Shown here piece after piece: positions 10,084 through 20,813 of a stretch of 64,000 bases of DNA (position 1 is the stretch's first letter; each line of letters opens with the position of its first letter). Made by a program: the position numbers and the translations under genes. A model generated the notes under the pieces. The model was not told the DNA's origin. It saw only the letters and a list, made by a program, of their open reading frames with translations, and did no database searches. This DNA comes from Stachybotrys elegans (lineage: Eukaryota; Ascomycota; Sordariomycetes; Hypocreales; Stachybotryaceae): positions 1,426,001-1,490,000 of the forward strand of contig JAGPNK010000009.1 in assembly GCA_020746835.1 (NCBI GenBank). Reading direction: 5' to 3'.

Positions 10084-11792
10084 GCAGGGACGTCAGGTGG
10101 CGGGTGCAGCCTTGATATGTATGCTTTGATAGGTCATTTTGAATAAAACAAATTCTACCCCGTACACCTTCCAGCTGTTTGGAGTGGCAGGTGAAAGAAT
10201 GGCCGATTGACAAAACCGGAAGACGAGAGCATAACAACAACTTGTGCTCAGCTTGGCCGGTGAGTATATGTCAGCCATGGAGAAGTAGTATAGCATGAGC
10301 GAGTCATGATATGTTTCCTGCCATGGCTCCCAGTCAATAGAACAGCGGCTTTATTATCCACTCCCCCTACCAGGCTTGACTGGTCCATGTATGTACGACG
10401 GATACGACTCCGGCTGTTGCATCCCACTTCATTCCCGGGGACTGATTGTCACCGCAGACGCTAAACCACTAGGCCGTGCAGTCTTAGCCGTCATTGTGCT
10501 GTCCTGACTCGTTCGTGCAGCTCAATCACAAACGTCCCTCCCCGACACCAACCAGAATCCGGACAACGTGGCTCACAGCCCTTCAACAATTTCCGGAATG
10601 GTGGGTGTAGAACTAAACGAGGTTGCCCTTTTATGTCAGCATGTGTCAGAGTGCGCGGCGCCGCTCCGTCTGCTCGAATGGGTGATGGCGCTTCAGCCAT
10701 GTATTGAGTTTCTGGTGTCGTGCTGTTTTTTTTTTTTTCTTTCCCTGCCGGAACGATGCCGAAGGGGGAGCGCATAAATCTTCGGGTGTGCGCTCCGTCT
10801 CAGGTCCTTCGAGAACGATTCTGCCGATCGCGTTGCATCATGGTCCTTGTTGGGAAGCGAGCTGCAGGTGGCTAGTGTTGAGGGTGTCAGATCCAGGGCG
10901 CGACAAAACGCTTGCCTGGAGGGGGGCGGCGTGGACGGCAGCGCCGGGTATATCTTACACCACCCCTTGAAATAATTTGGTATGATGAAATTGAAGAAGC
11001 TATATCCGGCAAGACCAGAGCGGGATGGATATGTCGGAGGCTTTCCCTCGCCACATAAGGGAGATGGGATGAAGGATGATCGTCGTTATTGTTGACATCA
11101 CATACATACATACACATACAAGAAAAGACACGGACGGCGCGCGCGAGCAGAAGCGTACGCCAGCGGCAAAGAAGCGCCCATGCCTTCCGCCGATGTATTC
11201 TAGAAAGCCCGATACACGTTTCTCCCGGCAGGCACAAGGCCAGCTTTACAACGAATCTTCCAGCTATGCTCCGGCAAAGCAAACAACAAGGTTTGGCCTA
11301 AGACGACGCCGGCGCAGCTTCTTCCCCGGTTTTACTAGGGAGCAAAGGGCTAGCAGGTCGCCGTGCGTGTTCGCATGCAGCTTAGCCGCGCGCCCGCCAC
11401 AGCCAACCAGCATCTGCCGGACGAGGGTGCGGACGCTCGTGATCGTCCCCAGCTAGGCGGGAGACGAGGGCGGGCGGGCGGGGGGGGCTCTTTTCGAAGG
11501 CTCCAGGAATGTGCAGGCTGGCTGGGAGGCGTGGGAAAGGGGTCTTGGTGGCGTCACGGTCAAGCTTGAATCCTCTTGGCATGTAGGGAGGCGACGGTGG
11601 GCTCGGTCTCGGTATAAAAAAAAAAACAAAGAGGGAAGCAACTCCTAATAAGTCCGTGCAGCTCGACTCCTCTTCTCTTCCTCCTGCGATCCGCACCGTC
11701 GGCTCCCCCCGCCATCCTTCTGCTCACAAACCACATCTGGGGACTGCGAGATCGTTCCAGTCCACGGCAATCCAAAGGCATGCATTATTCCC
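10084..11792. other. Intergenic region, no gene recognised
   Basis: About 1.7 kb holding a T12 tract (about 10727-10738), GC-rich stretches near 11460-11490 and an A-rich run after 11613. No open frame here has a recognisable motif. Confidence 0.5.
11613..11620 (+). promoter_or_regulatory. TATA-like box of the rhodopsin-like gene
   Basis: TATAAAAA, running into an A-rich tract, lies 180 bp upstream of the ATG at 11793. Confidence 0.3.
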
Positions 11793-13484
11793 ATGGCCTC
11801 GAACCCGGACTACCCTGGAGCTATTGCTCCCCCAGAGGGGGTCACTCCAAGCGTGGGCGGTCCAAGGGATAGCATACAGGCTGCGACGTACGGCATCGTC
11901 ATTGCCAGCGTCGTCCTCGTGACGCTCTTCTTCGCCGTCCGCATGTACGTCAAGCTGCGTGTGCGGCACAGGGTCATCTTGGAGGATTGTGAGTGTCCAT
12001 CTGTTCCGAGGGCGTTGATGGTGATATGGACTCGTTTGTTGTGCTAACTCATGCCAGGGTTTTGTACGATAGCATGGGTAAGGATTTGGCAGCAGCTCCC
12101 ATCGACGACGTATCGAGAAAAGACTGACCGGCTGGTGGTAGGTTTCCAACATGGCGCTCGCTGCGTGTATATTTATCAGTGAGTGAGTCTCGTGCCGGTT
12201 CTCTTGTCCAGCTCTGCTAACCACCGCCACTACCAGTGCTAGAATACGGGCTGGGATTACACGCCTGGGACATCACGGTGCACGACTTTGCACAGTTTCG
12301 ATTGGTAACAAGCCCTTCCCCCAGGATCACGAGCCTCTTCTGACACCCTCTTCAAGTGGCTGTACATCATCACGATTGTCTACGGTCCGGCGGCGTACTT
12401 CACCAAGGCCACGCTTCTCCTCCTCACCGCCAGAATCTTCTCGCTCAAGCGCCAAGTGTCGCTCTTGACCTACACCTTTGCCGTCTTCGTCTTCATCAGC
12501 TTGCTGCCGATCCAGATATGCAAGATCATCATCTGCTCGCCCGTCAAGGCCTACTGGCTGCCCGACGTCAACGGGAGATGCCTCAACCAAGCCGCCCTCT
12601 TCATCGTGGACATTTCCGTGGCCGTCGTCACCGACCTCGTCATCCTGCTGCTTCCGATTCCGCTGATATGGTCGGCGGGCTTGGGGCTGAAGAAGAACGT
12701 CAAGGTTGCCGTCCTGCTCAGCATTGGAGGCATCGCCGTGGGAGTGACGATATGGCGGCTCGTGTTGGCCGTGGCCTACTTGGACGACATCGACCTGACC
12801 TGGGGCTTTGCTCCCCTCGCCTATACAACGTAAGTGTGGCCTAGGAGGAAACCCGGTTGGCCTTGACTGACAAAGGCGGCTTTGCCCCCTGCGCACAGTG
12901 TTCTAGAGGTCAGCATTGGGTTCATCTGCTCGTGCTTTCCAGCGATCAATATACTCTTGGAGCATCACCGCTCCATGCACGGAACGGACGCTACTCCGCG
13001 AGCGTGGAGAAGTGGCCGTAACAGGGCGAACCAAGGGATAGATGAGACCCTGGTGTGGCCGGAAGATGGTAGACACATTCCCCGAAAGAGCATCAACGAC
13101 GACGGCGCGTTGGCGCTGTCTACGTCGCCGTTTGGAACAGCGTTGACTAGCCTCTCAGATCAAGGCGCACCGGCGCATGGTGCCGCGGGCAATAGGCCGC
13201 CATTGCAGTTCTGCGATGAGGAAGGGCTTGTTCTTGAGCGGATTCCCTCGGTGACGTCCTCGTTGGGGCGAAGAGACGGCTGGCTGGAGCCGCTGCACGA
13301 CGACCCGGCGCAGACCGGCAAGCGGAAGAAGCGAGACATAACGGCCGAGCTCTCCTGGGTCAGCCGCAACCGCTCCTGGGATGCCATATACACGGGCGAG
13401 CCGAACAACAAACCCGCACATCCGGACACGAAGGACCATGGCGACGGTTCTGCCGGTCCATCCCATATACAACGAACGGTGTAG
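11793..13484 (+). CDS. Fungal rhodopsin-like (PTH11/SAT4-type) integral membrane protein
   Basis: Six exons (11793-11988, 12058-12077, 12142-12178, 12237-12304, 12357-12829, 12899-13484) give 459 residues. The 20- and 37-bp exons are needed to keep the frame through WFCTIAWVSNMALAACIFIM. Seven membrane segments are visible, starting at ATYGIVIASVVLVTLFFAV and ending at VLEVSIGFICSCFPAINILL, followed by a hydrophilic tail of about 170 residues. The conserved pair of short introns, the Cys residues in the loop (CSPVKAYW, RCLNQAALF) and the DLVILLLPIPLIW segment are typical of the large fungal extracellular-membrane-spanning family. It lacks an N-terminal CFEM domain. It is probably a plasma membrane receptor-like protein; ligand and signalling partner are unknown. 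Confidence 0.85.
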
Positions 13485-13515
13485 CGGTATTCCAGAATAG
13501 AAAAAAAAACAACCG

Positions 13516-13540
13516 AAAAACAAAACAAAACAAAACAAAA
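13516..13540 (+). repeat. (AAAAC)n microsatellite
   Basis: Five uninterrupted AAAAC-type units lie in the 3' UTR region of the rhodopsin-like gene. Confidence 0.85.
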
Positions 13541-13755
13541 GGGAGCCGGAGAGTCCAAGGCAAAGCATGGTAGAATAGATGGGGGCATTCATGGCTTGCA
13601 TATATTGACCCCGCGAGGGACGTCTTACGATGGAACGACTGTCACGACCACAGTGTACAACAACCATGTATTGGTAGACGTGCTTTTTTCATCATCGCAA
13701 TAATAGCCATTAGGAATGGAAACGCAATACTCCGTACAAGGCTCTTGGGGTGAGC

Positions 13756-13874
13756 ACCTTGATGGCCCGTGGATCTCTTCCTCGTCGTCGCGCACCTGGA
13801 TGGCCCTTGGCATCGTCCATCGATCCCACGACTCGTCCCGCAGCGCAGGCAGCCGGTCCAATGCCAGCACCTTG
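13756..13874 (-). promoter_or_regulatory. Two candidate zinc-response (CAAGGT) motifs
   Basis: CAAGGT, the core described for the Aspergillus zinc regulator ZafA, occurs on the minus strand at 13756-13761 and 13869-13874, about 500 and 390 bp before the zincophore ATG. The motif is short, so chance is possible; the gene downstream makes it worth testing. Confidence 0.35.
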
Positions 13875-14139
13875 AAGGCTGTGTCGAGCTCGGGAAACCC
13901 TGCAAGTCCGTGGCGGGCATCCAATGAAGCCGCCGCGCAGCCCCAGCCTTGCCCTCCACACTTCGTCCTAGCTGCTTGTCAAACGTTCCTGTTAAGCTTA
14001 AGTTAAGTCATCCAGGCAAACGGACGGCCCCTCGTTGGGAGAAATTATCGATAGTTTGTTTCTATGCGTCATTTAGACATCCCGGTGAGAAACAAGATGG
14101 GATCAATCGCTATCCCTGCCGTCGAGCGGTGGCGACGAG

Positions 14140-14147
14140 TATAAGAA
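14140..14147 (+). promoter_or_regulatory. TATA-like box of the zincophore gene
   Basis: TATAAGAA lies 120 bp upstream of the ATG at 14260. Confidence 0.35.
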
Positions 14148-14259
14148 CCTCGGGCCGCCTCACCGTCCAGTCGCTTCACCGGCCTTTCATCACCGCCAGC
14201 CTCGCCTCTATCGTGCTCTCTGTAAAGACTGATCGTCGTCTCTCTCTCCAATCGCAAAC

Positions 14260-15249
14260 ATGGTCCGCGTCGCCTTCATCGCCCAGGTGGCCGCCTCCCT
14301 GGTCGCCGCCTCCCCCATCATCGCCAGACAGGCCACCACCACAGACGTCTTCAGCGCACCTCAGCCGGCTCCGACGGGCGAGTCCTACGACTGGGCCCAG
14401 GGATGGACGTCCAAGTACCCCATCCACCAGTCTTGCAACTCTACCCTGCGGGCCCAGCTCGAGGCCGCGCTCGAGGAGACGGTCCAGCTCGCCCAGCACG
14501 CGCGAGACCACCTCCTCCGCTGGGGCGACAAGTCCGAGTTTGCGCAAAAGTACTTTGGCAACAACTCGGCCATGGCCATTGGCTGGTATGACCGCATTGT
14601 CGCTGCCGACAAGACGGGCATGACGTTCCGCTGCGATGACCCCGACCGCAACTGCGCGACTCAAGACAGTATGTTTTCCTTCCCAGGCAGCGATTGCTAC
14701 TCGACGGTTCACTAACACGCAGCAGACTGGGCTGGACACTGGCGCGGTGACAACGCAACCGAAGAGACCGTCATCTGCCCTCGCTCCTTCGAGGTCCGCC
14801 GCCCGCTCACTGCCGTCTGCGGCCTGGGCTACACGGTGGCCGAGTCGCCGCTCAACACCTTCTGGGCCACCGACCTGCTGCACCGCGTGCTTCACGTTCC
14901 CACCATCAGCCTGGGCGTCGTCGACCATTTCGCCGAGGACTACGCCGAGGTTCTGGAACTGGCCAAGACGGAGCCTACCAAGAGCGTCATCGACTCGGAT
15001 GCCATCCAGTACTTTGCCATTGATGTCTGGGCTTACGACATTGCGGCGCCCGGCGTGGGCTGCACCGGACAGGCGCCCGAGGAGCACGACCATGATCATG
15101 CCGATGCTCCTACCACGACTGCTTCGAGCCCTGCGCCCAGCGCGACTCAGACTCAGGTGAGTTGAGACAGCAGATGAGGGTTACATTCACTAACACGTTG
15201 ACATTAGGACTGCCACACCCACGCTGACGGTACTGTGCACTGCGTTTAA
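14260..15249 (+). CDS. PRA1/Asp f 2-like secreted zinc-binding protein (zincophore)
   Basis: Exons 14260-14668, 14726-15156 and 15208-15249 encode 293 residues with introns of 57 and 51 bp. A signal peptide (about residues 1-18) is followed by a deuterolysin-like HRxxH domain: DLLHRVLHVP at about residue 189 is the zinc-binding HRxxH, and GWYDRIVAADK, FRCDDPDRNC, HWRGDNATEETVIC and AIDVWAYDIA are family signatures. The tail is rich in metal ligands (EEHDHDHADA) and ends in DCHTHADGTVHCV, encoded by its own small third exon; this Cys/His end is a hallmark of zinc-scavenging members. Homologues bind extracellular zinc and hand it to a plasma membrane transporter. No zinc transporter gene lies beside it, unlike the Aspergillus arrangement. 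Proteolytic activity is not expected. Confidence 0.9.
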
Positions 15250-15741
15250 TGAAGAAAATTGGTAGACAGGAGGCAGTATATGACCATAGACGACTTACCG
15301 GAATGTAATACACGAGATAGTATAGTCACGATAGAATTAATGTCCAATCTCCAGGAACTGGCTTATGCATATATCCCGATCATCTTACTGTTACGGTGTG
15401 ATTCATCCAGAAAGAACATGTCAAAGTGCATTTACACACTGGCGTGAAAAGGGTGGTTTTAAGGTCCTCAGTTCCGCACTCCACAGCTGTCAGTTATCCT
15501 CCCAGTAACCGATGACGACGTGGTGATGCTCTCAGTCCGGTATTGATATACGCTAAAATGATCAGAGTCCCGAGTGCGGTGCTCTCCCCGCACCACGACG
15601 CCGTGGCGGGAAGGTGTGAAAGTTGAATGTTGACCCCGGGACTTTGGTTTATAGCCGAGACGTGCGGGGGACTCCCAATTATCACCATCTCTCTGCTGTC
15701 ATGATTCAAGTGGCATCTGAACGAAAGCTAGAACGTCTACA
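15250..15741. other. Intergenic, no gene recognised
   Basis: A 492-bp spacer between two genes in the same direction. Nothing was recognised in it. Confidence 0.45.
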
Positions 15742-18015
15742 ATGAAGCCATCACAGGCTCTTGCGGCACTCCTCAGCCAATGCATACCTTCGTCCCTTGG
15801 GGCAGAATTTATCCAAAGACCAGGCCCGTCGCAGCAGGGATGCCATGAAAACACAGCCACGCGCTTTACGCTGCCAGATCCTCCATATGTCAACTACTTC
15901 TACTCGGACTGCCATAGCTCATCGCAGGTCGTCGTTACGAGCCCATTGCCAAGTAGCGATTTGGCTCTGATTCAGCCGCGGCTCTTGGTGAGTATGATAC
16001 ATTGGCGAGTCAAAGAACAAGTAACTAACACCCAGCGATAGATCGCATGGCCGTCTGGAAACAGCGGTATCGTGTCGTTGTTTGAGCCGCAAAGTGGTGT
16101 CAACGGTTCGTTGGCCATTTCGCTCCGGAATTCGTCATCGGGGAACTATCTCGACCCCGTCTACGAACCATCTGGCTCGTCTGCTCCCGTTGTTGGTGTG
16201 ACGGGGCTGGTTTACTTCAACGCCTCGGCAAGGCTTACAGTCCCCATATTGGGAAGCATCAGAACGATCCGTGATTATGTCGAGGGCAGCGGGATTCTTG
16301 TTCCCAGCATTCAAAACGCCATCCAGTTTTCCGAGTCGGAGGACGGTGGTGTCATATTGAGTCGGCTTTGGCTGGACAGTGAAACCACTACTACCCTATC
16401 ATTTACCCCATCGTCTTCAGACAGCAGCGCTCATGCCAACAATAGGACGATTGTTCTCGATGCTGGTGAATATACATTCCGGGCCTCCTTCAACTATCCT
16501 CAGCTGGAGCAATTGAGGCCAGAAAACATCCTCACCAAGGAAGCCCAGTACCTCTTCGACGAAGCCCCCGACCAGGCCCTTGCCCTCGAGTTCTTGTCCT
16601 ACACCAACAAGGTCCTCGCGGGTGCTTGGAGGTTCCTCACATATTTTGGACGCGACAGCATGATTTCCTTGCTCCTCCTGGAGCCCATTCTCGCCACTGG
16701 CAATGGCAGCATCACCGAAGCAGGCATATCGGCTCTACTAGAACGCATCAATAGGACCGACGGCACCGTCGCGCACGAAGAGACGATAGGCGACTACGCG
16801 ACGTACCTCAGCTTGCAGCAGGGCGTCAACTCGACGGCGCCGCAGTATGACTACAAGATGATTGACACAGATTATTTCCTCCCCATTGTCCTCGCTGACT
16901 ACTTTATCAAGAACGACGTGGGAAAGGATCGCGCGGCAGAGATTCTGTCTCGGCGGCCCATCGAGAATCCTGCCAACAGCAAATTGACATATGGACAGCT
17001 TGCGCTCCTCAATGCAGAGAAGATTATGGAGGCGACGGCTGCGTTTGCTGCACCGGGCGGCCAAGTCAAGGAGAACATGATCCGCCTGAAGCCCAATCAG
17101 CCGGTCGGAGAATGGCGCGATAGCAATGCCGGGCTGGGAGGAGGTCGCATCCCGTACAACGTCAATACGGCGCTCGTGCCAGCCGGTCTTCGCGCAGTAG
17201 CGGCGCTGGCGAGAGCGGGTTTCTTTCCTGATCATCCAGGCTGGGCTGAGGAGGCCGATAAATTCGCACAGGTGTGGGAAGACGAGACGCTGCGGTTCTT
17301 CCGCGTCCATGTGCCTCGGGAAGAGGCCCGGTCTCTGCTGGATGACTACGTGTCCTCCAATGACTTGCCGTTCCCTTCACGGTCTGGCGATGTGCAGGAC
17401 GATGTGACGTTCTACGGGCTCGCCCTCGATGGCCAGGATGAGCAGAGTGTAGTCCGCGTCATGAACACGGATGACTGCTTCCGGCTCTTCCTCATCAACA
17501 CAACCAACCAAGCGCAGCTCAGCGCTTTCATCAACCAGACGGCAGACCATCTGCTTCAGCCATTCCCCCTCGGTCTCGCCACAGACGTCGGCCCCTTCGT
17601 CGCCAACCCCGCTTATGGCACCGCGCCATTCTACGCCTCGACATTTACCAACCGCGACTACCACGGCACTGTCGTCTGGTCGTGGCAGCTGGCCATGATG
17701 GCCGCGGGTCTCGAGCGGCAGCTTGGACGTTGCACGGCTGCCGATGGCGACGCGCCCGAGTTCTGCGGCGACGAGGCGCTGCACGACAAGGTGCTGGCCG
17801 CGTACAACCGGCTCTGGGACGTCATTGAGCAGAATTCGCCACAGCTGAGCGGTGAGGTCTGGAGCTGGCGGTACGAGGGCGGGAGGTTTGTGCCGGTGCC
17901 GCTGGGGGAGTACTCGCCGACGGAGAGCAACATTCGACAGCTATGGAGCTTGACCTTCTTGGCGGTGAGGCGGAATGAGGGTTTGCGTCATCAACTTCGT
18001 ACAACTACATGGTAA
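15742..18015 (+). CDS. Secreted six-hairpin glycosidase-like protein
   Basis: Two exons (15742-15987 and 16042-18015; 54-bp intron, GTGAGT donor, CTAAC branch) give 739 residues. There is a signal peptide (about residues 1-20), an N-terminal beta-rich region of about 200 residues, then a long helical domain. RFLTYFGRDSMISLLLL, GEWRDSNAGLGGGRIPYNVN and the closing SGEVWSWRYEGGRFVPVPLG resemble the (alpha/alpha)6 toroid of glycogen-debranching and GH15-like enzymes, with acidic residues in GRDS and EWRDS as possible catalytic positions. Several N-glycosylation sequons support secretion. I cannot assign a GH family or a substrate. It may act on an alpha-glucan or another extracellular glycan. 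Confidence 0.8.
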
Positions 18016-18991
18016 ATGAATAAAAGGCCATGCACCCCGGGAAGATCCACGTGCGCGAGGGGTTGGCCGAATGGAGAGCGATCGCCGCGTTTCCCAGCCA
18101 GGCCTGTTTGCTTGTGATGGTGACACAGATGGCGGCGCGGCGTTGCCAAGTATGGCATCGATGACGTTGGCCGTGACTCCATGATATGCGTGTCAACAGC
18201 GAGACGTGGCAGAGTTGGACAATACACAAGAGTAGCTGTTGCGAGCAGCACTCGAATTCCCAACACCAATTACTTGTGAGGATGGCCCAAGTAATGTCGC
18301 GCCCCGTGCTCCGTAGGCTTGGAATGGACGGGTTCTTGGCATATATCACATAGCTAGTCCAAGGGTGAAACAGTCTTGCTGTGATGAGCATGTGAAAATC
18401 CCCAGATCTGTCCACCTACTCATGAACTAAGGCCATGTTTTTATATCAACACGCTCAGGAGCGTGAAACCAATGCATCGATGTGATACCCTTCCCGGCAA
18501 TTGGAGCAAGATCGTCGAGCTGAACCCGAAATACGTATACACCTTGGAAAATGTGTCATTGCAACGTCAGCTCGCGAATAAGCGATCACTGATCAACGAC
18601 TGATCTGAGCACGCCATGGACGGCTGGCCAATCCAGCCGTTGGTTCCCACATGCCCCTGCTTCGGCAGCTTCGAAGCTTCCTCCCGAGGCGGCCAGTCGA
18701 TCGGTACCAAGCGGGAGGCTAATCGGGGCCTTGCGCGATCCAATCCTACCATGACGTCAACCCAGGATCTAGTGAAGCCCTGGGGCTGCTTGTCTTGAAT
18801 ATGGGGTGATGTGAGAAAGCTTACTGGGAACATTCCACCTGACATACGAATTGTTTCTTTTTATATCCTCCTATCAACATGAGGCGCTGCATAAAAGGGT
18901 TCAAGATTCCCGTCTGTCCAGACGCTTCACCACATTACCCCAGATGAAATTACCAACATAGACATAGACATACCGCCTTCATTCCTGCACC
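18016..18991. other. Intergenic, ATP-grasp gene promoter
   Basis: A 976-bp spacer in which no gene was recognised. A CATAAAAGGG TATA-like stretch lies near its end. Confidence 0.5.
18889..18899 (+). promoter_or_regulatory. TATA-like box of the ATP-grasp gene
   Basis: GCATAAAAGGG lies about 100 bp upstream of the ATG at 18992, followed by a pyrimidine/CA-rich leader. Confidence 0.35.
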
Positions 18992-20611
18992 ATGGCCGCC
19001 GAAATTGCTCGCGCTACCCCGGTAGCCGTACTCGAGAAGAATCTGTCACAGCAATCCGTTCGGGAGAAGCCTAGCCATGGGCCTGTCGAGCTTCCTCCAA
19101 TCGTGCTGGACACGACGCTCACGGACCTCTACCGCCAGGCCAGTCCTCGCCTCGCCGACAAGCGCATCGCCCACGTCCTATCATGTATCAATGCAGCCAT
19201 AGACCTCACGCCCCATCTGCCCCGGAACAAAAAGTTCGTCTACCATGATGCCTGCTTCAACGGCGCGAATCGCGACGACGACACGGCTGCGACAGGCGCC
19301 AAGTTCCGGAGAAAGATTGCCATCCGATTCCTCTCGCTCATCGCGCAGCGCGATGCCTTTATCTGCGGACCTTCCGATGCTGTATTCTTCTACATTGGCG
19401 ATTTGCCCGAGCAAATGGCCCACGACCAGGCCCAGGCCCAGGAAACGCTCTCCATTCTCCCACAACACCAACGGCCTCAAGTGACATTCTGCTCGGGGCC
19501 CGACTCGATCCCCGTCAAGGACAAAGGCATTGGTCTGCTCGCTTACAAGATTGCTCTCGACGGGCTCGAGAAACACAACCTGTCAGTGCCGGCCGAGACG
19601 CATTGGACCCTCAACTCCAAGCTTGCGCTCGCTACTTCTGGCTTGCCTACACCCAAGTGCGAGCTCGTTGAGCCTGCGGGCTTCATTGACGAGCCCTCGG
19701 CTTGCTGCTCCTCTTGCCGTGACAATCCAGCCATCTTTCCCGTTCCGGAAAGCTGCGACGGCCCTCGAGGTGCTTGGATCAAGGAGCAGAGCAAGATGAT
19801 TTGTGATGGGCTACTGCGAAAAGAGCTGCCTTTTGTCCTAAAGAACCAACAAACGTTTGGGGGTGCCGGCACCTACATTATCCGCACGGCTGAGGAGCGG
19901 CTGCAGATCATAAAGGACTTGCAGGACCGGGGGATCCTCCGCAAACTGCTGTCATCTGTAACGCGGGCGAATGCGCACCTTCGGCCTGGAACTCTAATTC
20001 TCAGTGACATGGTGAAGGACCCCATCCGCGACTATGGGTTGACTTTTTTCGTCAACGATGACGGCCGAGATCCTACCTTTCTAGCTGCTTCGGAGCAAAT
20101 CACGACGGACCAGGGCGCGTGGATGGGGAGCACCATCAACTTCTCGCGCCAGTCTGAACTCAAGAGTCGCTTCGAGCCCCTCATCAAGGAGATCTCGCGA
20201 TGGCTACAATCGTACGACTACGTTGGTCCTGCTGGAGCTGATGTACTGGAAACGGCATCCTCGGGCACGCGTCCATCGCAAGGCGAGCCAGACTTTTCCA
20301 ACTACAACATTGTGGACCTCAACATCCGTACCTCGGGCTCGCTGTGCCTGCCCATGCTGCGCAGCCACTTTACCAGCCGGGGACTGCAGTGCGTGTCTTC
20401 GTCGTCCGTAAGCGTGCGGGCGGATCGGAAGCACTTCATCAATCTCTTCGCCGAGCAGTTCCGTAGCGGCAGCATGTGTATCCTGAGCTGGTATGAGGAT
20501 GTCGAGTCTGGTGTCAGTGTGGCAGATGTGGTCATTGGGGCCAAGGATGAGGCGGGCTTGGAAAAGGCGATGCGGCACATGTCCAAGATCACAGAAAGCG
20601 TGACTTTCTAA
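18992..20611 (+). CDS. ATP-grasp domain ligase-like protein
   Basis: A single exon of 539 residues with no signal peptide. From about residue 275 the sequence has an ATP-grasp layout: PFVLKNQQTFGGAGTYII supplies the nucleotide-binding Lys and glycine-rich loop, DYVGPAGADVL and NYNIVDLNIRTSGSLCLP the metal-binding acidic strand and the DLNIR (N-x-R) motif. About 270 residues in front form a fungus-specific region with a Cys cluster (CCSSCRDNP). ATP-grasp enzymes join a carboxylate to an amine or thiol through an acyl phosphate, so a small-molecule or peptide ligation is likely; the substrates are unknown. Relatives in Aspergillus have been annotated as solid-state-culture-specific ATP-grasp proteins. 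The gene converges on an MFS transporter 202 bp away, suggesting a shared metabolite. Confidence 0.82.
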   Translation: MAAEIARATPVAVLEKNLSQQSVREKPSHGPVELPPIVLDTTLTDLYRQASPRLADKRIAHVLSCINAAIDLTPHLPRNKKFVYHDACFNGANRDDDTAATGAKFRRKIAIRFLSLIAQRDAFICGPSDAVFFYIGDLPEQMAHDQAQAQETLSILPQHQRPQVTFCSGPDSIPVKDKGIGLLAYKIALDGLEKHNLSVPAETHWTLNSKLALATSGLPTPKCELVEPAGFIDEPSACCSSCRDNPAIFPVPESCDGPRGAWIKEQSKMICDGLLRKELPFVLKNQQTFGGAGTYIIRTAEERLQIIKDLQDRGILRKLLSSVTRANAHLRPGTLILSDMVKDPIRDYGLTFFVNDDGRDPTFLAASEQITTDQGAWMGSTINFSRQSELKSRFEPLIKEISRWLQSYDYVGPAGADVLETASSGTRPSQGEPDFSNYNIVDLNIRTSGSLCLPMLRSHFTSRGLQCVSSSSVSVRADRKHFINLFAEQFRSGSMCILSWYEDVESGVSVADVVIGAKDEAGLEKAMRHMSKITESVTF

Positions 20612-20813
20612 CCGTGCATGGGACGGGAATATGAGAGCTGGACTCTTGTAATGTATTATTTGTAACAGTATCAATCTAGGAGTGCATGATAGCATTTCGG
20701 GTTTACAATAGAAAGTTAGCCCACAGCAACCATCCATCGATCAAGTAGTCTAGACAAGTGACAATGGATATCCAACATGTTTCATCTTGTCTTTGACTGC
20801 TGCCATCGCAAGT

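Larger units (their letters stand above)
13485..14259. other. Intergenic, zincophore promoter region
   Basis: The 775-bp region has an (AAAAC) repeat just after the rhodopsin-like gene, two ACCTTG (reverse of CAAGGT) hexamers, and a TATA-like box near 14140. No gene was recognised. Confidence 0.5.

Noticed and set aside
14176..15099. 307-codon minus-strand open frame
   Set aside because: Antisense to the zincophore exons, which have family motifs and proper splice sites.
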